A stretch of DNA of 64,000 nucleotides from Paenarthrobacter nitroguajacolicus (GTDB lineage Bacteria > Actinomycetota > Actinomycetes > Actinomycetales > Micrococcaceae). Position 1 is the first letter of the stretch. Each line of letters opens with the position of its first letter. The stretch covers positions 1 to 64,000 of the forward strand of contig NZ_JAQPPK010000027.1 of NCBI RefSeq assembly GCF_029952445.1, given 5' to 3'. The position numbers were made by a program, and so were the translations under genes. The notes below the pieces were generated by a model. It ran no database searches. It saw only the letters and a list, made by a program, of their open reading frames with translations, and was not told the origin of the DNA. Below, piece after piece: positions 52,898-61,429 of this stretch.

Positions 52898-53977
52898 ATG
52901 GACCACCCCAAGTTCAAGGCCGCCGCCATCCAGGCCGCGCCCGTGTTCCTCAACCTCGACGCCACCATCAACAAGGCGGTCGCCCTCATCGAGGAAGCAT
53001 CGAGCAACGGCGCTGAGGTCATCGCCTTCCCCGAAACCTGGCTCCCGGGCTACCCCTGGTACGCCTGGCTGGACGCACCCGCTCTTTGGCTGGCGAAATT
53101 CGGGCAGCGCTACTTCGACAACTCCCTCGAATATGGAACACCCCAGGCCGAGCGACTCGCCAAAGCCGCCAAGGACAACAAGATTATGGTTGGCATGGGC
53201 CTAAGCGAACGCAATGGCAGCAGCCTCTACATCGCTCAATGGATCATCGGCAACGACGGAAAAACGATCGCCCAGCGGCGCAAGCTTAAGCCGACCCACG
53301 TTGAACGCACCATTTATGGCGAAGGCGACGGCAGCGACCTCTCCGTCTGGGACACCAACCTTGGACGTGTGGGCGGCTTGTGCTGCTGGGAACACCTGCA
53401 ACCATTGTCCAAATACGCAATGTACTCCCAAAACGAACAGCTCCATTTCGCAGCCTGGCCCAGCTTTTCCATCTACGAGGGGGGCGCCTATGCACTCAGC
53501 GGCGAAGCCAACGTCTCAGCCTCCCGCGTCTACGCACTGGAAGGATCCTGCTATGTCCTAGCACCCACGGCCATCGTTTCGCAGGAAATGCAAGACGAAA
53601 TGTGCGAAACCGAACTGCAGAAGGCGCTCCTAAAAACCGGCGGCGGATACAGCCGCATCTTTGGACCCGACGGTAAACAACTCCACGAGTCGCTCCCAAC
53701 GGATCAGGAAGGAATCATCTACGCAGACATCGACCTGGGCACAATCTCCCTCTCCAAAGCCATTGCAGACCCAGCCGGTCACTACTCCCGCCCCGACGCT
53801 ACCCAACTCGTCCTGAACAAGACCAGCCGACGTGCGGTTGTCGATACAACACCGGACGAACAAACATCGCGTTATCCCGACGCCGCATCCCACCCAGATG
53901 ATGTCGCCGAAACCCCCATGTGGGGTGCCGCATCGGCCGATATCGACACGCTGGTTAAGGATCCGCAGGCTCTCTAA
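52898..53977 (+). CDS. Nitrilase
   Basis: 359 aa, full length for the family. The Glu-Lys-Cys triad is visible: FPETWLPGYPW (Glu about residue 48), RRKLKPTHVER (Lys about 131) and GGLCCWEHLQP (Cys about 165). The CWEH and PTHVER blocks identify a true nitrilase, converting R-CN to the acid and ammonia, rather than a cyanide hydratase or amidase. Substrate class (aliphatic or arylacetonitrile) is not fixed by sequence alone. TTAGGAGC precedes ATG 52898. It is paired with an AraC regulator and followed by a terminator, a complete two-gene unit. Confidence 0.93.
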   Translation: MDHPKFKAAAIQAAPVFLNLDATINKAVALIEEASSNGAEVIAFPETWLPGYPWYAWLDAPALWLAKFGQRYFDNSLEYGTPQAERLAKAAKDNKIMVGMGLSERNGSSLYIAQWIIGNDGKTIAQRRKLKPTHVERTIYGEGDGSDLSVWDTNLGRVGGLCCWEHLQPLSKYAMYSQNEQLHFAAWPSFSIYEGGAYALSGEANVSASRVYALEGSCYVLAPTAIVSQEMQDEMCETELQKALLKTGGGYSRIFGPDGKQLHESLPTDQEGIIYADIDLGTISLSKAIADPAGHYSRPDATQLVLNKTSRRAVVDTTPDEQTSRYPDAASHPDDVAETPMWGAASADIDTLVKDPQAL

Positions 53978-53990
53978 AGGTCAAACCCGG

Positions 53991-54025
53991 GTGTGCGGTG
54001 GTTCGGATCCTGAGCCGCCGCACAC
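53991..54025 (+). terminator. Terminator of the nitrilase gene
   Basis: An 11-bp stem (GTGTGCGGTGG with CCGCCGCACAC, one wobble pair) and 13-nt loop begin 13 bp after the nitrilase stop. Confidence 0.75.
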
Positions 54026-54142
54026 CATACCTAACCGCGATGAACCGCCGCGCGCTCCGGTGCTGGCCTTGATGGAAATTGTGAAGGGGTGTGGTGCTCG
54101 AGTGGCTATTTTGATGCCATGAGAGCTTGGAGGCTGTTTGTT

Positions 54143-54670
54143 TCATGCGTATTTGCAGCCATTTGAGCTTTGTGCCGGTTTGGCCGTCGCAGTCGTTGAC
54201 GACTTTGAGGAGTTCTTTGTCTCTAGTCCTTGAGCTGCCAGGATCTGGCTGTATTTAGGCCAATGGACGTCGGTTGCCACATTCATGAGAAGCGTCAGTT
54301 CCCCGGTGGTATGGGCTTCCAAGCGCGGTCCCTGCCTCAGGGATTTTTCGATCCTGTCCAAATCGACGGCCTTCTCACTGTTTCCTGCCACGGTCGCAGT
54401 GCGCTTACGCCGCCGTAAGGTGATTGCGCAATCGATCCGCGCTTCCGCAGGCTGGCTCATGGCATTAGCCGCGAATACGGTGACACCCTTGAGAATGCCT
54501 GTGATGTCCGAACTACCTGTCACCAGCTCATGAAAGCTTCTGATGTGCTCCTCGTGCCTGCTGCGCGTGCCCGCTTCAATCCGATCGGGCGGCTCGGACA
54601 GTCTACAACCGGCTTTTGGCCGGAGTTCACATCCGTCCCTGCCCACTAGGCAATTCTCGGACCTTGACAA
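54143..54670 (-). pseudogene. GAF-domain protein remnant (GAF-ANTAR type)
   Basis: The minus frame holds SFHELVTGSSDITGILKGVTVFAANAMSQPAEARIDCAITLRRRKRTATVAGNSEKAVDLDRIEKSLRQGPRLEAHTTGELTLLMNVATDVHWPKYSQILAAQGL. This is the GAF half of the actinobacterial GAF-ANTAR proteins. The strand that should follow (SFLSVPL-like) is missing; after GLETKNSS the frame turns into unrelated sequence, and no ANTAR RNA-binding domain is found in any frame. The first 40 residues are also not family-like. It is a truncated or frameshifted gene, probably silent. Confidence 0.55.
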
Positions 54671-54789
54671 GCACGGTGTCGCTGAACGGGCTATCGGTTC
54701 CTATATAAAGTGACACCGCCCCACTTTACAAAGATGAATTCAGGACTACTGGAACTCAACCATACGATCAGACGAGGAAGTGTGAAACA

Positions 54790-55570
54790 TGCCGAAAATT
54801 TGGGGCGAGAAGTCTGCTCGCTGCCGGTTTCGTTGCCGCGGCCGTGGCCGTGGCAGGCGCAGCGCCGGCGGGCGCAGCAAATCGGAGTGAGGCAGCTACC
54901 GAATCATCGACTTCGATGGGCGCCCATTTGGACGCACCCACGAAAAATGCCTACGGCCATCAACATCTTATTCACACCTACCGCAAGTATTCCTGTTTGT
55001 AGTTGAAGGCCCCTCCATCAGGGATGAATACCGTACATACCACTTGCCAGGCCCCAGGACGGTCTCTGGTTCATCGGAGATGGTTAGGTTGGTCAATACA
55101 TCCTTGAGACTGTAAGTGGCGGCTTTGCCCTTATCGATACGCTGAACAACAGCAGTGAGGTTGAGCAATGTACGATTCCCGCCCTGGAGTCACTCGGCCT
55201 GAGTGACGCCAAACCCCAGGAAGGCGTGCTCATCTCACACGGCCACGGGGATCATGACGGCGGAGCCGACGCGCTCCGTGCTCCCTTTGGGCCCAGTCTT
55301 CCCATCTACATAGGTTCCGGGGACGCGGCAGGCAAAACTTGCGGACTCAAGCTGGTCAACACCGAAACGACGGACATCCAAGAAGCTAGCATCGGTGGGA
55401 CGACCATCTACGCACAACCAACCCCAGAACACACCTCGGGCAACCTGGTCGGGTTTGTCCCCGTGGAGACCGAAGGGGAACGCCAACTGCTGCTCCTGAA
55501 AGGCCACTCAGCCGTGCCGCGGAACCTCGAAACTGCGCTTCAATACTTGGCAGGGACTGAACTGCAGTAG
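54790..55570 (+). pseudogene. Secreted MBL-fold hydrolase, multiply broken
   Basis: A signal-peptide-like stretch (LLAAGFVAAAVAVAGAAPAGAA) followed by NAYGHQHLIHTYRKY lies in one frame near 54800-55000. The catalytic part, LWFIGDG-stop-VGQYILETVSGGFALIDTLNN and VLISHGHGDHDGGADALRA, is in another. The HGHGDHDGG metal motif is intact, but a TAG codon and at least one frameshift split the gene, and no start is in frame. Intact relatives are periplasmic or secreted metallo-beta-lactamase-fold enzymes of B3-like pattern. The last 115 codons remain open to the stop at 55570. Confidence 0.65.
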
Positions 55571-56274
55571 AAGGCGGCCCGGACGTTAGGGGCAACCGGA
55601 ACGATTCACACCCACCCCATGTCTGACGGTTGACTGCGTCAAATCAACGCAGTCAACGCCACAGCGGTCGGCGATCCGAACTTCATCCTCGGCAAAGAGC
55701 ATACACTTCGGGCCGCAAGTATTTGGCGCGAGTGCGCGGCCGCCCATATAGCAGAACTCGTCCCCTCGATCGAGATCCCCGTATGGCGCGCCACCAAATC
55801 GCATTGCCGTCCTGCAAGCCCCTGACAAGGCAGCTCACAGCGAAAGTACGCAGCCCGTGGGGCCCGTTGCAGGCGAGGTCATCACTTCCCGGGCTGGGTC
55901 CGACACGGCATGCTCCACGGTTACGGACTTCAACGGTGTGGCGGCCTGCAAGAGCGACAGGCCAATCCATCCAGGCCAAATGGTTAGTGACACCTTCGAC
56001 GGCAACGAAGGCCAAGGATTCCTTAACCTTCCCATCCATTCTTCTGCCGCCCATCGCCTTCCAGGTGGTCTTTGGCGTCGCTCTTCTTGGTGCGGCGCCG
56101 CATCGACATGGAGGTATTGCACTTCGCCCGGTCAGGATCTGCTAGTTTGCGTAAATGAGCCGATTGAACGATTTTTCCGAGACTTTGTGCAATCGCTGTC
56201 CCATTGTCAGGGATCGTACGGGCCGGTTACGCATGTTGGCCTGACGGGACGGGGAAACCCAGGCTGGCTATGGC
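55571..56274. other. 700-bp stretch without a recognised gene
   Basis: Several overlapping open frames exist on both strands, none with a family pattern, ribosome site or consistent codon use. The sequence is probably degraded coding DNA continuing from the broken MBL gene. Confidence 0.5.
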
Positions 56275-57819
56275 CTAGCTGACGTCGGCTGACAGCAGCT
56301 TGGTGACACGGGCGGCGCTGGACCGGACAGCTGTGGTCAGCTCCACCAATGGAGCTTCCTGCACCCGGTACCGGGGAATGGTGATGGTAAGGGAGCCGCG
56401 CACTTTCCCGTCCACAAAGAAGGGGGCAGCTGTGCCGTATGCCTCAGGGATTCTCTCACCGTCACCGACGGCCCAGCCTCGGTTCCTGACTACGTCAAGA
56501 TCGGCTTTCAAGGCAACTGCGCTTGTGATGGTTCGTTCCGTGAAGGATTCCAGGTCGACCTCGCTCAAAGCCGGGGCTAAATGGGCAAGGATTGCTTTTC
56601 CGGCTGCTCCTGCATGGAGCGGAATTTGGGAGCCGATTTCCAGCACGTAGCGGACGCCGCTGTGTTTGCCGGCATGCGTTGCGGCGATATGCGCTGTTCG
56701 ACTTTCATCGTTGAGCAGCGCGAGGCCAACTGTCTCACCTGTTTGCCGGGCAAGATCGCGGAGCTCGTCGTCAATCAGTTCAGTTAATGTTGTGTGGTGG
56801 CCTAGCTCTGCGGCCCAACGCATGAGCGTTGGGCCGGTGATCCAATGCCTGGGTCCGGTTTGAATCATAAGGCCGGATTCCGTGGCTGAGTCAGCGAGCC
56901 GGCGCGCGGCAACGGATCCAGCCCCGAGTACCTCGGCCAGATATCCGGAGTCAAGCTCGGTGACGGGCTTGGCGGAGAGTGCTGTCAGCAGCCTTGATAT
57001 GCGCTCGATCAACGTCGCTGGTGCCAAGTCGCGCTTTCCCCGTGTAACGGACTCCCCGGATAAGGACTGGACCGCAGTTTCGAGTTCCGAGGCTGCGTTG
57101 TGGAGCAAGCCGGCAGTCTTGGTGATATCTGTTTCATCGAATTCATTGCGGGGTCTGGAAAGCGAAATCGACCCGATGATGTGTTGGCCAAGGACGAATG
57201 GCACGGCAATGCCGGCCGCATCCGGGATGTGCTGGCCGAGGCTAACGACGGCGTCAAGGTCCGCATGGGATTGCAGTGCCTGTTCGACCTGGGCGCGGGT
57301 TGCCATTGAATTATCGGTGTACTGAGTCAGATGTTCGGGCAGTCCCTCGGTTCCTCTCCGCGACAGGATCGCCAACCCGAGCGCGCCTGCATGCAGTGGC
57401 AGTCGGCTCCCGGGCCGAAGTGTATAGCGCACGGGGGAATCGGGTTCGTGGGAAATCAGTACAAAACACTCTTCAGCGAGATTCGACGCGATAGCGAGCA
57501 GGGCCGTGGCACCTGTGTCCTTGCTGAGCTGCGCCAGCAACCGGCAGCCCTGGGTGAAAAGCGGGTGACGTTCGTGGAGCGTCCGTGAAAGAACCCGGAG
57601 CCGCGGGCCGACAAAATGCGCGCCGTTGACGTCACGCGACAGCAGCCGTTCTTCGACCAGTCTCCCCAAGGTCCGGCTGATGGTGCTCTTGCTGGCAGCA
57701 AGGTGCTCTGCCAATTCGCGCACTCCCCACCCGTAGCCTGGACGGCTGATGACAGCCTCAATGACTGCGAAGACCTCGGCCGACCCGTCGCGTTGGTGAG
57801 AGCGCACAGCCTGTTCCAT
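56275..57819 (-). CDS. Double-length IclR-family regulator
   Basis: 514 aa, twice the usual IclR length (about 250). The first half has a full IclR unit: winged HTH (VFAVIEAVISRPGYGWGVRELAEHLAASKSTISRTLGRLVEERLL) and effector domain (YTLRPGSRLPLHAGALGLAILSRRG...IPDAAGIAVPFVLGQHIIGSISLS). The second half repeats this: ISRLLTALSAKPVTELDSGYLAEVLGAGSVAARRLADSATESGLM, then YVLEIGSQIPLHAGAAGKAILAHLAP...IPEAYGTAAPFFVDGKVRGSLTITIP. One chain may thus replace a dimer and could respond to two ligands. It is divergent from an MHS transporter, with a palindrome between them. Confidence 0.88.
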   Translation of the reverse strand: MEQAVRSHQRDGSAEVFAVIEAVISRPGYGWGVRELAEHLAASKSTISRTLGRLVEERLLSRDVNGAHFVGPRLRVLSRTLHERHPLFTQGCRLLAQLSKDTGATALLAIASNLAEECFVLISHEPDSPVRYTLRPGSRLPLHAGALGLAILSRRGTEGLPEHLTQYTDNSMATRAQVEQALQSHADLDAVVSLGQHIPDAAGIAVPFVLGQHIIGSISLSRPRNEFDETDITKTAGLLHNAASELETAVQSLSGESVTRGKRDLAPATLIERISRLLTALSAKPVTELDSGYLAEVLGAGSVAARRLADSATESGLMIQTGPRHWITGPTLMRWAAELGHHTTLTELIDDELRDLARQTGETVGLALLNDESRTAHIAATHAGKHSGVRYVLEIGSQIPLHAGAAGKAILAHLAPALSEVDLESFTERTITSAVALKADLDVVRNRGWAVGDGERIPEAYGTAAPFFVDGKVRGSLTITIPRYRVQEAPLVELTTAVRSSAARVTKLLSADVS

Positions 57820-57938
57820 GACCGCAGTATCTCACGCGTCAGGGGGTGAGCAGGCGAACCCCCACCTCCCTCAACCAAGGACCGCAAGTCCGTCTTGACA
57901 GTGTTCTGGAACACATGCATCCTTTAATCAATCAATCA

Positions 57939-57957
57939 AGTGGGACGTTGTCCCACT
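57939..57957. promoter_or_regulatory. Operator candidate AGTGGGAC-GTT-GTCCCACT
   Basis: A perfect 8-3-8 dyad in the gap between the IclR gene and the divergent transporter operon, 26 bp before the transporter start. Its location near the transporter start suits repression by the IclR protein. Confidence 0.75.
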
Positions 57958-57982
57958 AATCTAAAGACAGAGAGGTCTTCGG

Positions 57983-59296
57983 ATGCCCACCCCAACCCTT
58001 TCCGCTCCGGATCTGGAACACCGCCAAAAAGCCAAGAAGGCCACCGGCGTTGCCGCTTTCGGAACCTTCATTGAGTACTACGACTTCAGTGTCTACGGGT
58101 ACGTGGCCGCCACGTTGGCGACCGTGTTCTTCCCCAGCGAAGACCCGCTGGTGTCGTTGCTGAACACCCTGCTCGTGTTTGGTTCGGCATTTGTCGTCCG
58201 CCCACTCGGGGCCGTCTTCTTTGGCCGACTGGGTGACCGCAAGGGCCGCCGGTACAGCCTGATCGCCAGTATCTCGCTGATGGGCGCTGCCGCCACTCTG
58301 ACAGGTATCCTTCCCGGCTACGCACAGATCGGCGTCCTGGCCCCCATCTTGCTGGTCCTGTTCCGAATGCTGCAGGGCTTCTCCACCGGCGGCGAGATCG
58401 GCGGTGCAGCCGCCTATATCCGTGAATGGGCAGAACCGGAGAAGCGCTCGCTGTACGTTTCGATGATCCCGAGTATCGCCCAACTGGGTAAAGGTCTCGC
58501 AGCGGGCTTGGCAGCACTCGCTGCCACAGCGATGCCCGCAGCGGCCATGGCTGACTGGGGCTGGCGTATCCCGTTCCTCCTTGCCCTGCCCCTCGGCATC
58601 CTGTGCCTTATTCTCAGGCTCAAGGTCGAGGACAGCCCCGAGTTCACGGCCATCAAGGACGAAGACACCATCACGGAGAAGCCGTTCCGCGAAGTCATCT
58701 CCAAGTACCCCAAAGCGCTAGCCAAGGTCACAACCATCTCGCTCGTCCAGAACCTGGGAACCTACATCGGTACCGTCTTCGTGGCCGTGTACTTCAGCGA
58801 AGTCCTCGGGTTCAAAAAGAGCGAAGCATCCACCATCGTTCTGCTCGCAGTGATCTTTGCGGCCGTGCTGATCCCCTTCGCCGGACAGTTGGGTGACCGC
58901 ATAGGCGGGCGCAAGGTCCTGCTCTGGTCCTACCTCGCCTACGTGGTCATCTCCATCCCTTCCTTTGCCCTGATGAACCAGCACTCCTTCGTGCTGGCAC
59001 TGCTCGGTCTGGGCCTGGGCATCATCCCCTACGCCCTCTGCCAGGCCGGCACGTACGGCTCCATGCTTGAGTTCTACCCGACCCAGATCCGCCACACCGG
59101 TGTTGCGTTCGGACACAGTGTCGGCGCGGTGATCGGCGGCGGCGCCGGCCCGTACTTCGCCACCTGGCTCATCGACCAGACCGGCAACACGTTCGTCCCC
59201 GCCTTCGTGCTGCTCGCCGCAGGCCTGGTCGGTCTCCTCGTCGTTGGACTGCTCGTGAAGCCGCACCATACCCCGTCCGAACATCTCTACCGATAG
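57983..59296 (+). CDS. MHS-family MFS transporter
   Basis: 437 aa with 12 TM helices. GTFIEYYDFSVYGYVAATLATVFFP, FGRLGDRKGRRYSL and RMLQGFSTGGEIGGAAAYI are the MHS family blocks. It is related to the transporter at 12584 but clearly a separate member. These symporters import organic acids and compatible solutes. It starts an operon with a D-2-hydroxyacid dehydrogenase and an RraA-type aldolase remnant, so a hydroxy- or oxo-acid is a likely cargo. ATG 57983 is chosen from family length. Confidence 0.88.
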   Translation: MPTPTLSAPDLEHRQKAKKATGVAAFGTFIEYYDFSVYGYVAATLATVFFPSEDPLVSLLNTLLVFGSAFVVRPLGAVFFGRLGDRKGRRYSLIASISLMGAAATLTGILPGYAQIGVLAPILLVLFRMLQGFSTGGEIGGAAAYIREWAEPEKRSLYVSMIPSIAQLGKGLAAGLAALAATAMPAAAMADWGWRIPFLLALPLGILCLILRLKVEDSPEFTAIKDEDTITEKPFREVISKYPKALAKVTTISLVQNLGTYIGTVFVAVYFSEVLGFKKSEASTIVLLAVIFAAVLIPFAGQLGDRIGGRKVLLWSYLAYVVISIPSFALMNQHSFVLALLGLGLGIIPYALCQAGTYGSMLEFYPTQIRHTGVAFGHSVGAVIGGGAGPYFATWLIDQTGNTFVPAFVLLAAGLVGLLVVGLLVKPHHTPSEHLYR

Positions 59297-59308
59297 GCCC
59301 GAACCATA

Positions 59309-60298
59309 ATGACCGAGATCTACATTTCCGACCCCATCCACCCGCAGGTCCTGGCAGACATCCAGGGCGCAGCGACCGTTCACCTCGGCTACGGCCCCAA
59401 TAAGGTCAACTACCTGCAAATCAGCGAAAACATCGACGCCGTCATCCTGCGCGCCGAAAACTTCACCAAGGACATTATTGCTGCGTCCCCGCAGCTGAAG
59501 ATCATCGCCCGCCACGGCGTCGGTACCAACAACGTCGACATTGATGCCGCCACCGAACAGGGAGTCTGGGTGACCACCACACCGGGGGCCAACAGCAACG
59601 CCGTTGCGGAACACGTCTTCGCACTCCTGCTGTCCGGGGCCAGGCACGTTGCCACCGCCGTTACACAGGTCCGCGCCGGGAACTGGTCAGAAGGCAAGGC
59701 CGACCTGATCGGTTTCGAACTGTCCGGACGCACTATGGGAATCATCGGCTTCGGTGCCATCGGACGCCGTGTCGCTGCCATAGCGCAAGGCTTCGGGATG
59801 ACCGTCCTGGCCTGTGACCCTATCGCCAATGAAGAGGATGTCGCGGCAGCAGGAGCGAAGCTCGTGTTATTCGATGATCTGATCACCGAGGCTGATGCAA
59901 TCAGCATCCATGTTCCCCTATTGCCCTCAACACGGCACATGATCGGCGCGCAGGAACTTGCCCGGATGAAGACGTCAGCATTCATCGTCAACACATCCCG
60001 CGGCGGGCTCGTTGACGAAGCTGCTCTGGCTGAATCCCTTAGCAAGGGCCTGATTGCCGGTGCCGCCTTTGACGTCCTCGAAGCAGAGAACATTGACATG
60101 AAGGACCCCCTCGCCCACACGCCCTTCCCGCACACCACAACCCCCGGCCTGATCCTGACACCCCACATCGCAGGACAGACCGAAGAGGCCTTCCTCGAAG
60201 CCGGAACGACTGCCTGGGCCGAAACAAAGCTGGTTCTCGCCGGCGAAGCCCCCACGCGCCCGGTCAACAACCCCGCACTCAGCCCGGCCAACGCCTGA
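59309..60298 (+). CDS. D-2-hydroxyacid dehydrogenase
   Basis: 329 aa. The NAD motif MGIIGFGAIGRRVAAIAQGFG, the catalytic Arg in VNTSRGGLVDEAAL, the Glu in FDVLEAEN and the His in LILTPHIAGQT are all present. The N-terminal part RHGVGTNNVDIDAATEQGVWVTTTPGANSNAVAEH is typical of the SerA/glyoxylate-reductase class. It interconverts a 2-oxo acid and its D-2-hydroxy form with NAD(P)H. It starts 12 bp after the transporter stop and 20 bp before the aldolase remnant, so all three were one operon. Confidence 0.92.
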   Translation: MTEIYISDPIHPQVLADIQGAATVHLGYGPNKVNYLQISENIDAVILRAENFTKDIIAASPQLKIIARHGVGTNNVDIDAATEQGVWVTTTPGANSNAVAEHVFALLLSGARHVATAVTQVRAGNWSEGKADLIGFELSGRTMGIIGFGAIGRRVAAIAQGFGMTVLACDPIANEEDVAAAGAKLVLFDDLITEADAISIHVPLLPSTRHMIGAQELARMKTSAFIVNTSRGGLVDEAALAESLSKGLIAGAAFDVLEAENIDMKDPLAHTPFPHTTTPGLILTPHIAGQTEEAFLEAGTTAWAETKLVLAGEAPTRPVNNPALSPANA

Positions 60299-60318
60299 TC
60301 ACCCAGAGAAAGTCCTCA

Positions 60319-60955
60319 TGTTTATCAACGTCTCCGCAGAGAACATCTCCGTCTATCCCGAATGGCCCAGGCCATCCCGGGACCTCGTTCATTCTCTCGC
60401 GGCTTACCCGCCCTCATCGGCGATGTCCGTAACCGCCTGGACATGATGTCAGCGGGCATCCGCTGCCTTACCCCCAAAGCCCGCCTTGCCGGGGCTATCC
60501 TGCCCATCCAGGTCTGGGAAGGAGATAACTTCGCGATCCACCGTGGTCTTGATGAAGCCAAACCAGGCGACGTGCTGGTCATCTCCGGCAACAGAGTCAC
60601 CAACCGCTCCGTCTTCGGCGGCATCCTTGCAGAAATCTGACTCAGCAAAGGCGTTCAAGGAGTCCTCATCGACGGAGCCGTGCGCGACATCGAAGAAATC
60701 AACGACATGGGCCTCGCCCTGTACGCCAAAGCCACCGTCCCGGCCGGCCCCTCCAAGAACGGCCCGGGAGCCGTCGGGAAGCCCGTCGCTTGCGGCAACG
60801 TCGTCTGCAACCCCGGAGACATCGTCCTCGGCGACCAGGACGGCATCGTTGTAATTCCTCAGTCAGAAGCCCTGGAAACACTTCACCGCCTCCCCCACCA
60901 GGAAGACGTCGAGCGGGAAATCCGGGACCGCGTCAAAGCCACCGCCACCAACTAA
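60319..60955 (+). pseudogene. RraA-like (HMG/CHA aldolase family) gene, broken
   Basis: The frame LPALIGDVRNRLDMMSAGIRCLTPKARLAGAILPIQV...DVLVISGNRVTNRSVFGGILAEI-stop-LSKGVQGVLIDGAVRDIEEINDMGLALYAKATVPAGP...GDIVLGDQDGIVVIP is an RraA-family aldolase/decarboxylase sequence. A TGA codon at 60638-60640 interrupts it in the same frame. The likely start (ATG 60319, MFINVSAENISVYP) is in a different frame, so a 5' frameshift is also present. GQVVIDGAVRD-like substrate residues downstream are intact. The family splits 4-hydroxy-2-oxo acids to pyruvate. The break leaves the operon without its aldolase. Confidence 0.75.
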
Positions 60956-60963
60956 TCCTTCGC

Positions 60964-60991
60964 TGGCCGCCACCGTCAGCGGTGGCGGCCA
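60964..60991 (+). terminator. Terminator of the MHS/dehydrogenase/aldolase operon
   Basis: A perfect 12-bp stem (TGGCCGCCACCG with CGGTGGCGGCCA) and TCAG loop, starting 9 bp after the aldolase stop. Confidence 0.85.
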
Positions 60992-61084
60992 ACACTGTCT
61001 CAACCGAGAAAGCCGAACCACGGGACCAAACACAAGCACAATCATTGGGAAGACCTGCTCGGAGCCGTCGTGGCGGGCCCTGCC

Positions 61085-61424
61085 CCTGCTGTGAGTCACG
61101 GCGCACAGGTCATCGTGGACTGGCGGGCCGGCTTTCTTGGTCTTGCGGCGCTTCTTTCCGAAGACTGAGCACCAGCCGTTGTCCGCGCAGGTCCGCCACG
61201 CGGTCCGCTCAGACATCCGCTCACCCGCGGCACGGGCTTCATCGACCAGGAGCCGGTACCCGAACCCGGGGTCCTCACGGTGGGCATCAAACAAGGCGTT
61301 GGCCCGGCAGGCCTGCTCGTACTCAGCATCGGTGACCGGGTTGGCCAGTCAGCGGTAGTAGGGCTGACGGGCGATCTTCAGCACCCGGCACGTCACCGTG
61401 ACGGGAATAGCGTCAGCGGCTAGG
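61085..61424 (-). pseudogene. IS3-family OrfB, distal fragment cut by IS481
   Basis: The minus frame IPVTVTCRVLKIARQPYYR-stop-LANPVTDAEYEQ...ALFDAHREDPGFGYRLLVDEARAAGERMSERTAWRTCADNGWCSVFGKKRRKTKKAGPPVHDDLC is the N-terminal helical part of an IS3-type OrfB. A TGA stands where relatives have Trp (QPYYRW). The frame continues past HDDLC into unrelated sequence, so the DDE catalytic half is lost. The 5' end of this OrfB (KMSYPIVQDLA) lies on the other side of the inserted IS481 element, at 62500-62560. Confidence 0.8.
61419..61424. repeat. Target site duplication, left copy (GCTAGG)
   Basis: GCTAGG directly abuts the left inverted repeat of the IS481 element and recurs at 62494-62499 against the right end. 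Joining the two flanks restores the OrfB reading QDLA-ADAIPVTV. Confidence 0.85.
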
Positions 61425-61429
61425 TGTAC

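Noticed and set aside
55630..56145. 171-codon plus-strand frame in the gene-poor region
   Set aside because: Rich in Arg, Pro and Ser with no domain, no ribosome site and competing frames of similar length; more likely degraded DNA.
60638..60640. TGA in the RraA-like gene as a selenocysteine codon
   Set aside because: The family has no catalytic residue at that place, relatives have an ordinary Leu/Ala-type residue, no SECIS-like element was seen, and the 5' end is also frameshifted.
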